Source: TCS55 sp045569055 (GTDB lineage Bacteria > Fidelibacterota > Marinisomatia > Marinisomatales > TCS55). Taken from it: DNA of 64,000 nucleotides. Shown here one piece after another: positions 16,848 to 26,492 of this stretch. Positions within the stretch are counted from its first letter, which is position 1. Every line of letters starts with the position of its first letter. Location of the stretch: NCBI GenBank assembly GCA_045569055.1, contig JBJKZT010000013.1, positions 124,001 through 188,000 of the forward strand, written 5' to 3'. Under the pieces are notes generated by a model, which did no database searches, was not told the origin of the DNA, and saw only the letters and a program-made list of their open reading frames with translations. The position numbers and the translations under genes were made by a program.

Positions 16848-18224
16848 TTATCCTATCAGAGCTTTTCCAGTAACTTCAAAATAGATTTCATTAAAAATAA
16901 TAAATGCAACTATTGAAGAAGAAATAATTAAAAAAGTTCGAATTAATGAAGGAGATAAATCCATTGAATTCATTCCTACTTTAAGTTCAGACATATAGTT
17001 AGTCAAACCCCATTTTTTTAGAATGAAGATAGCGGTAAGCATTCCTCCAATGGGCAACATGTACTTGGCAGATAAATAATCCATGAAATCAAAAAATGAC
17101 ATACCGAGAAATCCAGTAATATTTATTCCTCCTCCAAGTGAAAGCGAACAAAAAACCCCAACAATTGTTATAATGGAGCCAAATCGAATTGTTGCTTTTT
17201 TTCTTGACCAACCTTTCTGATCTATAAAATATGCTGTTACTACTTCGAGAATTGATATAGCTGAAGTCAAAGCAGCCATAAATAGTAATATAAAAAACAT
17301 AGTTCCCCATACAGTTCCACCAGCTATTTGTGGAAAAATTGATGGTAGAATAACAAATATAAGGCCCGGTCCCTGAGCAGGATCAGCACCTAGAGCAAAT
17401 ACCGTTGTAAAAATAGCAACTCCAGCAAGCATGGCAATAGCGGTATCTAGAAAAATCACCCACAAAGCAGAAGTTACAAGATTTTGCTTTTTATCGAGAT
17501 AGCTACCATAAGTTATCATAGTACCCATTCCTAAGCTAACTGTAAAAAATGAATGACCAAGTGCGAGTACAATGGCAGAAGCAGTTAAGTCTTCAAATCT
17601 TGGGTTAAAAAGAAAAGAAAGTCCTGCCATACCTCCATCTAATGTCATGCCCCTAATAGCTAAAACACCTAGTAGCACAACAATTACGGGCATCATGATC
17701 TTAGACCACTTTTCAATGCCCCCTTTAACTCCTTTTATTATAACAAAAATACAAAGACCCATAAAAATGATTTGATATATCAAGGGACTTAATGTGCTAG
17801 TTATAAAACTATTAAAAGTAGCTCCCGCTGCATCTGTATTACCTGAAAGCTCTATAAAACCACCTGAAAAAGAATCTATTATATATTTTAATATCCAACC
17901 CCCTACCACACCATAAAAAGAAAGAATTACAAATGCTGCTGCAACACCCAAATATCCTACCCATTTCCAATTTGAATTTGGAGCTAATTGCTCAAATGCC
18001 CCTACCGGACTTAGCTGAGTCTTTCTGCCAATAACGAATTCAGCAACAACAATAGATAAACCAACAATTAGAATACATGCTAAATATACTATTGTGAACG
18101 CTCCACCACCATTTTCTCCAGCCATCGACGGGTATTTCCATATATTACCAATGCCAACTGCAGAACCAGATGCTGCTAAAATAAACCCAATTTTAGAACC
18201 CCATTGTTCACGATTTTGACTCAT
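16848..18224 (-). CDS. Neurotransmitter:sodium symporter family transporter (SNF/LeuT-like)
   Basis: 458 aa, about 11-12 hydrophobic segments. The first helix has the family motif GSAVGIGNIWKYPSMAGENGGGAF, which in LeuT forms the substrate and Na+ sites. Probably a Na+-coupled amino-acid importer. It overlaps the DUF5683 gene stop by 4 nt at its start. A polar membrane protein follows 3 nt downstream. Substrate cannot be read from the sequence. Confidence 0.93.
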   Translation of the reverse strand: MSQNREQWGSKIGFILAASGSAVGIGNIWKYPSMAGENGGGAFTIVYLACILIVGLSIVVAEFVIGRKTQLSPVGAFEQLAPNSNWKWVGYLGVAAAFVILSFYGVVGGWILKYIIDSFSGGFIELSGNTDAAGATFNSFITSTLSPLIYQIIFMGLCIFVIIKGVKGGIEKWSKIMMPVIVVLLGVLAIRGMTLDGGMAGLSFLFNPRFEDLTASAIVLALGHSFFTVSLGMGTMITYGSYLDKKQNLVTSALWVIFLDTAIAMLAGVAIFTTVFALGADPAQGPGLIFVILPSIFPQIAGGTVWGTMFFILLFMAALTSAISILEVVTAYFIDQKGWSRKKATIRFGSIITIVGVFCSLSLGGGINITGFLGMSFFDFMDYLSAKYMLPIGGMLTAIFILKKWGLTNYMSELKVGMNSMDLSPSLIRTFLIISSSIVAFIIFNEIYFEVTGKALIG

Positions 18225-18640
18225 TCTTGCTCCTTTTTATCCGAATTTGTTTTTTCAATATCTTCATTCATTACATCTCTAAAGGGATGCAAATGAGCTT
18301 CTACAATAGCATCAAGAAGGCCGTAAATATAGACAAAACCAACCCACCATCCATATTTGTTTCTTAACTTTAAATAGTTCGCTTTCTCTGACATATCTAT
18401 TCCATTATAACTATTATATTTATTAGCATTATCTAGATATAGAAAACCAGCACTAACAGCTGCACCTAGCAAGACAATGCCTTTTATTTTTTGATCATTA
18501 TAAAATTGACCACCCCCAGGGAATAATAAAGCTTTTGAAACTGCCTTGGATGGTGATTTTTGTAAGGTTGAATCAGATTCTTGACCTAAAAGAGGCATTA
18601 GCATCAAAAAACTGACCAAGATCATAAGTTTTTTCATCAA
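18221..18640 (-). CDS. DUF5683-like exported protein
   Basis: 139 aa with a signal peptide (MMKKLMILVSFLMLMPLLGQ) followed by ALLFPGGGQFYNDQKIKG, the Pro-Gly-x-Gly-Gln-Phe-Tyr hallmark of DUF5683 proteins common in the FCB group. Two hydrophobic stretches follow. The function of the family is unknown. It lies between ridA (3 nt) and the symporter gene (4 nt overlap). The highly charged C-terminus (IEKTNSDKKEQE) is likely disordered. Confidence 0.65.
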   Translation of the reverse strand: MMKKLMILVSFLMLMPLLGQESDSTLQKSPSKAVSKALLFPGGGQFYNDQKIKGIVLLGAAVSAGFLYLDNANKYNSYNGIDMSEKANYLKLRNKYGWWVGFVYIYGLLDAIVEAHLHPFRDVMNEDIEKTNSDKKEQE

Positions 18641-18643
18641 ATA

Positions 18644-19027
18644 TTAAATTGTAGCTATACACTCAATTTCTACATCAGTACCTGCTGGCAATCCTCTTAC
18701 AGCTACTAAAGATCTAGCTGGCGCATTAGCCTCATCTAACCATTCATTAAAAACCTCGTTAACCTCTGCATAATTATTCATATCAGTTAGAAAAACGGTG
18801 AATTTTACAACATTTCCAAAGTTTGTATTTGCATGATCAAGAATAGCAGATAGGTTCTTAAATACTTGATGAACCCTAGCTTTAAAACTTTCCTCAATTA
18901 ATTTACCTGTAGCAGGATCAATTGCAATTTGTCCTGCTGTAAATATAAAACCATTAGCTATGACTGCTTGGTTATAAGCACCAATTGGATTCGGTGCATT
19001 TGCATCTGTAATTACCCTTCTAGACAT
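18644..19027 (-). CDS. ridA: RidA-family 2-iminobutanoate/2-iminopropanoate deaminase
   Basis: 127 aa. Hydrolyses reactive enamine/imine intermediates made by PLP enzymes such as threonine dehydratase. Family blocks are present: AYNQAVIANGFIFTAGQ, FLTDMNNYAEVNEVF and PARSLVAVRGLPAGTDVEIE, with the substrate-binding Arg in PARS and the Glu in VEIE. It is the canonical Rid of this genome, in contrast to the Rid domain at the end of the 51449-52906 protein, which lacks the Arg. It lies between the PPC/DUF296 gene (8 nt) and the DUF5683 gene. Confidence 0.93.
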   Translation of the reverse strand: MSRRVITDANAPNPIGAYNQAVIANGFIFTAGQIAIDPATGKLIEESFKARVHQVFKNLSAILDHANTNFGNVVKFTVFLTDMNNYAEVNEVFNEWLDEANAPARSLVAVRGLPAGTDVEIECIATI

Positions 19028-19035
19028 ATTTACTC

Positions 19036-19461
19036 CTAATTATTAAACTTCATACAAAATAGACCAATATTAGCATCATACTCTCGTTTTCCATCTGTTT
19101 CAATTTTCCTCAATATAAACTCACCAACAGCACCAACCTTAGCTTCAAATAAGTGACCTCCTTTAACATCAAGGTTATGATCACTCATTGTTATGTGAGC
19201 ATGAATAAATGGTTCATTATCTTTTAAAATTACATTTCCTTGAAATGAGGTTAGTTCCCAAAGGTTATTAAAAAATTGCCTAACGTATTCTTTATTTTTC
19301 AAATCATACGCACCAAGATCTATTTCTTTAATTGCACCAATGCCAGATATTTGAGCATTTACAATATCTTTTGATTTGCAAAATTGAGTTAATGTTTCCA
19401 TTATTGATTCATCTTGCTCTATGTAAATGATAAAGGTATTACCATCTTGTTTGAATTGCAT
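19036..19461 (-). CDS. PPC/DUF296 domain protein
   Basis: 141 aa covering a single PPC (plant and prokaryote conserved, DUF296) domain. It has the pattern ISGIGAIKEIDLGAYD and HAHITMSDHNLDVKGGHL, whose clustered His residues suggest metal binding. In plants the domain is attached to AT-hooks; bacterial stand-alone versions have no firmly known role. It starts 4 nt after alaS and precedes ridA. Cytoplasmic by lack of a signal. Confidence 0.8.
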   Translation of the reverse strand: MQFKQDGNTFIIYIEQDESIMETLTQFCKSKDIVNAQISGIGAIKEIDLGAYDLKNKEYVRQFFNNLWELTSFQGNVILKDNEPFIHAHITMSDHNLDVKGGHLFEAKVGAVGEFILRKIETDGKREYDANIGLFCMKFNN

Positions 19462-19465
19462 AAAC

Positions 19466-22048
19466 CTACCCTTTTATAAAATCATCAATTATTTCAAAGC
19501 TTTTACTTAAAGCATTTTTTAAACTATCTAAATCTTTACCACCAGCAGTTGCTAAATGAGGTTTGCCACCGCCACCACCACCCATTGAAGCACCAATTGA
19601 TTTAGCAATAGATCCTGCATTTAAGCCCATTTTTATTAGATCATTGGAAACAATTACAACAATCATAGGTTTGTCTCCTTCTGCACCTAAGACTCCAACT
19701 CCACTTTTCATAGAATTTAGTAGAGTATCACCAAGATCTTTGAGTTCATCAATCGAATTTGCATCAGTCATATGAGCAACCACTTTGATATCGCTTACAG
19801 TTTTACTTTGATCCATTATTTTATTTACATCAAAAGCATTAACTGCTTTTTTGTGTTTTTTCATTTTCTTTTCTAATTCTTTTTTCTGTAAAACTAGTTG
19901 TTTAACTCTATCTATTACCAAATTAGTTTCACAATTTAATTGTGATTGTATTGCATTAATTAATAATGATTGATTTTGAATTAATTCAATTGCTTTTGGA
20001 CCCGTTAATGCAACTATTCTACGAACACCTGAAGCGAGCGATGCTTCTTCTTTGATTTTAAATAAGCCAATATCTCCTGTTCGATCAACATGAGTTCCAC
20101 CACAAAGCTCTTTGGAGAAATCAGAAATACTTATAACGCGAACTTCATCCCCATACTTTTCACCAAACATTGCGATTGCGCCTTCTTTTTTTGCTTCATT
20201 AAAAGATTTGACTGATTCATCTAGCTTATTATTTAGAAGGATTTCTTTATTAACTATTTTTTCGATTTCAATAATTTGATCTTGAGTTATTTTTTCAAAA
20301 TGAGTTAGGTCAAATCGAAGGTAATCATCGTTAACCAAAGATCCTGCTTGTTGTACATGATCACCTAGAACTAGTTTCAAAGCTTTATGCATCAAATGAG
20401 TTGCTGTATGATTTTTTCTTATATTTTGACGTCTATCATAATTCACTTCACAAGTAACGTTATTATTTTTACTTGCTTTAATTTTACCTGAACAATAATG
20501 GATAAAAGCGTCACTATCTTTTTTTACGTCATTTACGATGAGGTCAATACCTTCACCTTTAATAGATCCATTGTCACCTACTTGACCCCCTGACTCAGCA
20601 TAAAATGGAGTTTTATCTAGTACAACAAGTATTTGTTCGCCTTCAATAGCATAACGGCAAATTTGTGCTGTGTCTTTAGTATTACTGTAACCAGTAAATC
20701 TTGAATCATTTCCTTCAATTAATACTTTCCAATTTAATTTTGATGATTCAGCAACAAACTTCCCTTTTGATTTTGCCCGACTTCTTTGTTTCTCCATAGC
20801 ATCATTGAATCCTTTTTCATCGACTGAAAGACCTTTCTCTCTTGAAATAAGCTGCGTTAAATCAAGAGGAAAACCAAAAGTATCATATAAACGAAAAGCT
20901 TCTTCACCAGAAATAACTTTACTTGATAAACTAAGTACTAATTTATCAAAATGATTTAACCCTCTATCTAATGTTTCACTAAATGCTGACTCTTCAGCTT
21001 TAATAACTTTTTTAATATGTGATTTTTTTTCAATAATCTCAGGAAAAGTTTCACCCATGATATCTCCCAATGTATCAACCAAGTTATATACAAAAGGTTC
21101 GGTTTGATGGAGATTCCTTCCAAACCTTGCTGCTCGTCGAAGGATTCTTCTTAGAACATAACCTCTGCCATCATTGCTTGGTAAACCACCATCTGCAATA
21201 GAGAAAGTGAGCATGCGAATATGATCTGCAATCACTTGAAATGGGACGTGGTTCTTTTTAAATGATTGACCTGTTAATTCTTCTGTTTTTTCTATTAAAG
21301 GCTTAAAGAGATCTGTTTCATAATTATTAAAAGTTCCTTGAAGTACTGATACAATTCTTTCAAAACCTGCACCTGTATCTACATGTTTTGCTGTTAAGTT
21401 CTCTAAGTTGCCATCTTTTAATCTATTATTTTGAATAAAAACAAGATTCCATAATTCCCAATAAAGATCAGATTCGTTTACTCCTTTTGCACTTTGCTTT
21501 GAAATATCATCGCCAATGAAATAATGAATTTCAGAACAAGGGCCACAAGGACCTGTTTCACCCATTTCCCAAAAGTTGTCTTTTTTTCCGCACTTTAGAA
21601 CCTTTGAAGGGTCAATATCTGTTACCTTAGGCCATAATTTAAAAGCTTCATCATCTTCATGAAATACAGTGACCCATAATCGATTTTTGTCTAATCCCCA
21701 AACGTCCGTGAAAAGCTCCCACGCCCAACGAATAGCATCTTCTTTATAATAGTCTCCAAAAGACCAATTGCCTAACATTTCAAAGAATGTATGATGAAAC
21801 GTATCAACACCAACTTCTTCAAGATCATTATGTTTACCACTTACTCGAATACATTTTTGACTATTTACTGCACGTAAAAAATCAGGGTCTTTTTGATCCA
21901 AAAAAATTGGCTTGAATTGATTCATTCCTGCATTAGTGAATAATAAAGTGGGGTCATCGATGGGAATGACAGGTGAACTCCGCACAAATTTGTGATCTTT
22001 ATTTTTAAAGAATTCTATAAAAGCATTTCGTATTTCTTGACTTTTCAT
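19466..22048 (-). CDS. alaS: Alanyl-tRNA synthetase
   Basis: 860 aa, full length. Order: class II catalytic core (FTNAGMNQFKPIFL, VDTFHHTFFEMLGNWSFGDY, GRGYVLRRILRRAARF), tRNA-recognition region, editing domain with HTATHLMHKAL and the zinc site CGGTHVDRTGDIG, and the glycine-rich C-Ala domain (GGGGGGKPHLATAGG). All key residues are present, so it should charge tRNA-Ala and edit mischarged tRNA. The gene begins 5 nt after the stop of the barrel-like gene. Confidence 0.98.
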   Translation of the reverse strand: MKSQEIRNAFIEFFKNKDHKFVRSSPVIPIDDPTLLFTNAGMNQFKPIFLDQKDPDFLRAVNSQKCIRVSGKHNDLEEVGVDTFHHTFFEMLGNWSFGDYYKEDAIRWAWELFTDVWGLDKNRLWVTVFHEDDEAFKLWPKVTDIDPSKVLKCGKKDNFWEMGETGPCGPCSEIHYFIGDDISKQSAKGVNESDLYWELWNLVFIQNNRLKDGNLENLTAKHVDTGAGFERIVSVLQGTFNNYETDLFKPLIEKTEELTGQSFKKNHVPFQVIADHIRMLTFSIADGGLPSNDGRGYVLRRILRRAARFGRNLHQTEPFVYNLVDTLGDIMGETFPEIIEKKSHIKKVIKAEESAFSETLDRGLNHFDKLVLSLSSKVISGEEAFRLYDTFGFPLDLTQLISREKGLSVDEKGFNDAMEKQRSRAKSKGKFVAESSKLNWKVLIEGNDSRFTGYSNTKDTAQICRYAIEGEQILVVLDKTPFYAESGGQVGDNGSIKGEGIDLIVNDVKKDSDAFIHYCSGKIKASKNNNVTCEVNYDRRQNIRKNHTATHLMHKALKLVLGDHVQQAGSLVNDDYLRFDLTHFEKITQDQIIEIEKIVNKEILLNNKLDESVKSFNEAKKEGAIAMFGEKYGDEVRVISISDFSKELCGGTHVDRTGDIGLFKIKEEASLASGVRRIVALTGPKAIELIQNQSLLINAIQSQLNCETNLVIDRVKQLVLQKKELEKKMKKHKKAVNAFDVNKIMDQSKTVSDIKVVAHMTDANSIDELKDLGDTLLNSMKSGVGVLGAEGDKPMIVVIVSNDLIKMGLNAGSIAKSIGASMGGGGGGKPHLATAGGKDLDSLKNALSKSFEIIDDFIKG

Positions 22049-22053
22049 ACTAA

Positions 22054-23613
22054 TTAAAAAGAGAATGATGTTTCAATTGAAGTAATATCAATCGTTTCGT
22101 TTTCACCACTTATTATCCCATCACCATTTAAATCTCTAAATGAACGACGAAATATATAATTCAAAACTAAGCCTTGCCCCATGGATATTCCTAATTGGTA
22201 GCCAATAATTGTACTTTCAGTGTAGTCGAATTTAAAAGGATTTGGAACATTTCTTTGCTGATAAAATGCGCGGGCATATTGTAACTTACTTATTGCTTTT
22301 TTAAGACGAAGAGAAGATAAAAAAGTTTGGTTTTTATCTTCAATAAATGATCCATCTGAATTTGACCATACATCTCCTAACATATCTTGGTAAGATGCAG
22401 TAGCTTCTATCATCGATGCTAAATTTAGAGTCATTCTTGCATAATAACCTTTTTGCGGTCCATAGCGTCCTAGACTTGACTCTTTTGTCTTTAATATAAT
22501 TTGATTATCTGCACTTTTAGTAAAACCAACTCGTTCAATTTCATAAAGGCGATTCCAATAATTAAATTCAAAACGACCATCAGGCATCATTCGATATTCA
22601 AAATTAAACCTAGCAGGTCCAAATCTTGAGGATATTCCAAAAGGTATTAATCCTGTTTCAAGTGATTTTAATTCACCTGTGCCAGGATCCACAGTTTTAC
22701 CAATCATTTTAGCCATTTGAGCATACAGTGAAATAGAAAAATTATCTTGAGAAACAAGAGGATATCCTATATCAATAGCTAATGCAAATATATCATCTTT
22801 ATTATTATCAAGATTTATTGGAGAAGCTTTTCTAAAAATATTTGGATCAAGAGCTATTGTTTCTCCTGAATAACCAGGAATACGACTATCAAGAGTGTCT
22901 GTAATACCATCTCCATCAATATCCCATTCATCAGGATTATTATCATCAAGTCCATCTCCATCTGTATCTATCCACCAACTATCATTGTTTGGAAAATCAT
23001 CAACAATATTTGGCCTGCCATCTCCATCACTATCCTTTAATCCTAAATATTGATTTCTATCTGTTACTATAGAAATACCTAAAGGTAGGCCCATAATTTT
23101 ACGAGAGCTTATACGTCCACCAAATAATCCTATGTTCTCTTTAAAATCGTTACCAAAAGCTTCAATTTTATATGAACCAGAATTTTTTTCAAAATTAAAT
23201 CCAATTTTTCTGTCTTGGGGATAAAGCATTGTATTTGAATAATCATTCACAAGAATTCCATATCCAAGATCAACATCATCTAATGCACCTATCCTCCCAT
23301 AAAGTGGATCTCCAGGAAAACCATAACGAATATAATAAATTTTATCAATAAGGGTATTTTTAATGGCATTTGAGGAAGAAAAATCCCATTCATCTGAATG
23401 TATATTTCCTTTAGCATCAAAATAAACTACCAGATCAAGCGCAAGACCCCATTTCCCAAATGGAATGACCGGGCGCATAGCTACCTGGTTCCAAACTTTA
23501 CCATCAATAGTCACAGAGCCAACAGCTCCAGTATTATTTACTTGAGCATATAGCAATCCATTTAAAATAAATGCTAAAATTATAATGAGAAATGATTTCC
23601 GAGGTCTTCTCAT
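22054..23613 (-). CDS. Exported barrel-like protein with thrombospondin type 3-like calcium repeats
   Basis: 519 aa with a signal peptide (to about residue 23, LLYAQ). Around residues 190-240 several Asp-rich turns occur (DSDGDGRPNIVDD, DTDGDGLDDNNPDEWDIDGD), the thrombospondin type 3/EF-hand-like Ca2+-binding pattern. The rest shows alternating polar/hydrophobic strands and ends in Phe (IETSFSF), typical of outer-membrane beta-barrels. A second DGDG motif (RDLNGDGIISG) is near the C-terminus. It is likely an outer-membrane protein; transport or structural role is unknown. It is divergent from the 23706 gene. Confidence 0.6.
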   Translation of the reverse strand: MRRPRKSFLIIILAFILNGLLYAQVNNTGAVGSVTIDGKVWNQVAMRPVIPFGKWGLALDLVVYFDAKGNIHSDEWDFSSSNAIKNTLIDKIYYIRYGFPGDPLYGRIGALDDVDLGYGILVNDYSNTMLYPQDRKIGFNFEKNSGSYKIEAFGNDFKENIGLFGGRISSRKIMGLPLGISIVTDRNQYLGLKDSDGDGRPNIVDDFPNNDSWWIDTDGDGLDDNNPDEWDIDGDGITDTLDSRIPGYSGETIALDPNIFRKASPINLDNNKDDIFALAIDIGYPLVSQDNFSISLYAQMAKMIGKTVDPGTGELKSLETGLIPFGISSRFGPARFNFEYRMMPDGRFEFNYWNRLYEIERVGFTKSADNQIILKTKESSLGRYGPQKGYYARMTLNLASMIEATASYQDMLGDVWSNSDGSFIEDKNQTFLSSLRLKKAISKLQYARAFYQQRNVPNPFKFDYTESTIIGYQLGISMGQGLVLNYIFRRSFRDLNGDGIISGENETIDITSIETSFSF

Positions 23614-23705
23614 AGGTATTGGAAATTACCTTTAGACATAAATGGAGTACAATCTCTAAATCTCTATTCATTGAATAGGTGTTTCCACCTAAATTCTGAC
23701 ATCTT

Positions 23706-24005
23706 ATGACAAATAAAACTATTCTAAAGACTGATGATCTTGTATCTTTTTCAAATGAGGAAATGAGAGCATATATCCATAAACTTCAAGATGATTTACA
23801 AAATAAATTGAACACGGGCCTTTCTATAGATGATATTCTTGACAATGAAGACCCTTTTGAATCGCTAGAGCCAATTTTACCGCGAGAAGTTTATCCTATT
23901 CTTGTATTAGCCATGATAAATGATATTCGAACAGATACAGTTATGGATGCAATATTAAAGGGTTTATCCAACGGTATAGAGACTTACCAAAAGACTAAAA
24001 GCTGA
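23706..24005 (+). CDS. Small hypothetical cytoplasmic protein
   Basis: 99 aa, acidic, no signal or membrane segment. It looks all-helical (EEMRAYIHKLQDDLQNKL; ILVLAMINDIRTDTVMDAIL). I do not recognise a family. It is the first gene of a plus-strand cluster running to the secreted protein at 24738, and its stop is 8 nt from the next ATG. Base composition is like its neighbours. Confidence 0.6.
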   Translation: MTNKTILKTDDLVSFSNEEMRAYIHKLQDDLQNKLNTGLSIDDILDNEDPFESLEPILPREVYPILVLAMINDIRTDTVMDAILKGLSNGIETYQKTKS

Positions 24006-24013
24006 TAGTTCAT

Positions 24014-24625
24014 ATGCGCTTAATCATAATATTCTTATTTTCATCCTTATTGATTTTTTGTCAGACAAACAATATAAAATCGATAGATATAGCATCAAAA
24101 ATAAACGGCGTATCAATCAAGATTCATTCAGATTTGATATTAAAACCGTCTCAAGTAACAGGTTGGTTTAATGAATCAACATCATGGTATTATATGACTA
24201 TTCATCAAACTGATGGTGATACTGCTTTTCTAGAATTAACGCAATTAGTTAATAGCATTAAAGAGGTTGAAGTAATAAAAGCTGGAGAATCACTTCAACT
24301 TGGTTTTAGAATGAAAGTTCCTGTTGAGGATTTTGAATTTTATTATAGCGATATTAACCCCGAGCTAATTACAGCTCTTCGGTTTCCTTTATCAGATGTA
24401 ATTGCTTCTCTAGAGTCTGATCAATCTGATCTTGAAAATAATATTATATATAAATCAAGAAATAAACCCGTATGGATAAAAGTTTTTTATTTTGTTGGAA
24501 TAGGCTTAACAACCTCTGGTATAATTGCAGGTGAAGAACAAAAAGGCTGGGAAGCACCAATTGGTATGGGTATGATTGCAGTAGCATACGTTTATGATAA
24601 CTTTATTTTAAAAAAGAAAAAATGA
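24014..24625 (+). CDS. Exported hypothetical protein with C-terminal membrane segment
   Basis: 203 aa. An N-terminal hydrophobic signal (MRLIIIFLFSSLLIFC) may be a signal peptide; Cys16 is not in a convincing lipobox. The middle is beta-rich with paired segments (TGWFNESTSWYYMTI, QLGFRMKVPVEDFEFYYS), somewhat like AMIN-type periplasmic domains, but this is not firm. Two hydrophobic stretches (about 155-195) precede a Lys-rich end. Its TGA overlaps the ATG of the next small gene (ATGA). Confidence 0.6.
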   Translation: MRLIIIFLFSSLLIFCQTNNIKSIDIASKINGVSIKIHSDLILKPSQVTGWFNESTSWYYMTIHQTDGDTAFLELTQLVNSIKEVEVIKAGESLQLGFRMKVPVEDFEFYYSDINPELITALRFPLSDVIASLESDQSDLENNIIYKSRNKPVWIKVFYFVGIGLTTSGIIAGEEQKGWEAPIGMGMIAVAYVYDNFILKKKK

Positions 24626-24741
24626 AGGAATTACTCCCATATTATGCTTGGTTTTATGTTTTAGGAATAGTTCTAATGTCTCTATTTGTACGTTTTTATT
24701 TGAATAAAAAAAATATTCAATCAAAAGATTCTAAAAAATGA
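24622..24741 (+). CDS. 39-aa single-span membrane microprotein
   Basis: Begins at ATG 24622 (ATGA overlap with the upstream stop) and ends with a TGA that overlaps the next gene's ATG at 24738, again ATGA. The product starts MKELLPYYAWFYVLGIVLMS, one hydrophobic segment followed by a basic tail (FYLNKKNIQSKDSKK), an N-out/C-in type arrangement by the positive-inside rule. Coupling on both sides argues that it is translated. No family is recognised. Confidence 0.6.
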   Translation: MKELLPYYAWFYVLGIVLMSLFVRFYLNKKNIQSKDSKK

Positions 24742-26489
24742 ATCGTTTTTTCTTATACTTTTTTGTCTTTTCAAAATTATTTAGTCAAGAATTAAGTGAA
24801 TCTTTAATAACAGTTATGGATAAACCATTAATTAAAGATGATTCACGATACCATCTTACCCCATTATTATTAGACATAGCTAAGAATGGTAATAATTTTA
24901 GTTCAGAAAAAAAATACGAGCTTCAGAAACTAGGATTTAATTTTAAATCACCATTAGTTTCTCGAAGCTTCACTAAGCGCTCTGAATCTAACGGATTAGA
25001 TGAAAGTTATGATATTGGCGAAATTCGTTTACACTATACTACTTCCGGATATCACGCAGTTAATAATTCTGATATTAATGGAAATAACATACCAGATTAC
25101 ATTGATTCAGTTGCAATTATTTTTGAAAATGTCACTAATAATCTTCATAATAAAATGGGTTATCTACTACCACCTAGTGATGGACACTATACTTCAACAA
25201 GAGACAAGGGTGGCTCAGAGCATTATGATGTGTATATAAGGAACCTTTCTTCAAAATACTATGGATATGTTCAGCCTGAAGATTTTGCGCAAGGAAATGG
25301 TGATAATGAGCAATCAAATACTTTTAAAGAAGTAAATGCATTTACAAGCTATATGGCTATCCGAAATAACTACAGTAATTTTCCCTTGGATGAGCTTAAT
25401 GCTTTAAAAGTAACAATCGCTCATGAGTATTATCATGCAATACAATTTGGCTATGATGGCTGGGAGAAGCCTTGGCTTCTTGAAGCGTCAGCTGTTTGGA
25501 TGGAAGAAGAAATTTATGATGAAATAAATGATTGTTATCAATATATGGAAGAATGGTTCAATTTTCCTCATCGATCATTAGATGAGAGTGGTTATCACTG
25601 GTACGGTTCATTCATTTTTTTTGAATATATTGAACAACATATGGGTGGAAATAGTATAATTCGTGAAATATTAGATCAATCTGCTAGCATAGATAGTCGT
25701 GAGATAGATGGGTCTCATCTAGCAATTGATCAAGCTTTAAATAAGTTAAACTATTCATTTCAACAGGCATTAAATGGTATGTCAATTGCAAACTTTATTA
25801 TGTCTTCAAGACCCAATGCTGGAGACTTTTCTTATGAAGAAGCTGATTCATATCCAGTTAACGGACCAGCAATTCTAAAACAAGTAAACTTTCAGATGGG
25901 CATTGTAGATACAATTAAATCCATAAGTCTTTCAAGGTTTGGCAGTGAATATATTCAAATATCCTCTACCACACCTGTACAAATTGATTTAGAAAATTTA
26001 ACTGGTCCTTATTCTGACATTCAATTGAATACAATTATTAAGAAGAATGATGACTCATATTTAATTTTATCAACACCATCAATTAATATTGATCCTATAG
26101 ATGTCAAATCAATTCATCTATCAATTGTAAGCCAAGATTCTTTAAGTAATAATTGGAACTATCACTTAATTATTCAAGATGGAAAATCAGGCACAGATTC
26201 AAATGTTCCAATAGATTTTAAATTGACAAACCCATATCCAAACCCTTTTAATGGATTAGTTAAGTTTTCTGTTTATATGCTCAGAGAGACAAAATTAACC
26301 ATTGATATTTTTGATATTTCAGGTAGAAAAGTTAAACGGATATATAATGATAGACTTAGCTCAGGAAATCATAGTTTTTCATGGCATGGAAAAAACATTT
26401 CAAAACATAAACTATCATCAGGTATATACTATATAAAAGTGGCAAGTGCAACGAACCAAGAATGGAAAAAAATTACATTTGTTAAATAA
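24738..26489 (+). CDS. Secreted putative zinc metalloprotease with Por-type C-terminal sorting domain
   Basis: 583 aa. A short signal peptide (cut near Ser16-Gln17) precedes a long luminal part. HEYYHAIQ (His229, Glu230, His233) with a downstream Glu in LLEASAVW (Glu249) gives a gluzincin-like HExxH plus Glu zinc site, like MXAN_6640-type putative metalloproteases. The last about 85 residues form a type IX secretion sorting domain: NPYPNPFNG, IFDISGRKV, SSGIYYIKV and a terminal KKITFVK. It is therefore probably exported through the outer membrane by T9SS and released or anchored at the surface. Peptidase activity is inferred from the motif only. Confidence 0.75.
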   Translation: MNRFFLYFFVFSKLFSQELSESLITVMDKPLIKDDSRYHLTPLLLDIAKNGNNFSSEKKYELQKLGFNFKSPLVSRSFTKRSESNGLDESYDIGEIRLHYTTSGYHAVNNSDINGNNIPDYIDSVAIIFENVTNNLHNKMGYLLPPSDGHYTSTRDKGGSEHYDVYIRNLSSKYYGYVQPEDFAQGNGDNEQSNTFKEVNAFTSYMAIRNNYSNFPLDELNALKVTIAHEYYHAIQFGYDGWEKPWLLEASAVWMEEEIYDEINDCYQYMEEWFNFPHRSLDESGYHWYGSFIFFEYIEQHMGGNSIIREILDQSASIDSREIDGSHLAIDQALNKLNYSFQQALNGMSIANFIMSSRPNAGDFSYEEADSYPVNGPAILKQVNFQMGIVDTIKSISLSRFGSEYIQISSTTPVQIDLENLTGPYSDIQLNTIIKKNDDSYLILSTPSINIDPIDVKSIHLSIVSQDSLSNNWNYHLIIQDGKSGTDSNVPIDFKLTNPYPNPFNGLVKFSVYMLRETKLTIDIFDISGRKVKRIYNDRLSSGNHSFSWHGKNISKHKLSSGIYYIKVASATNQEWKKITFVK

Positions 26490-26492
26490 TTA

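Noticed and set aside
19563..19775. Pro-rich ORF antisense to alaS
   Set aside because: Its run of Pro is the mirror of the Gly-rich C-Ala segment; alaS is intact and complete.
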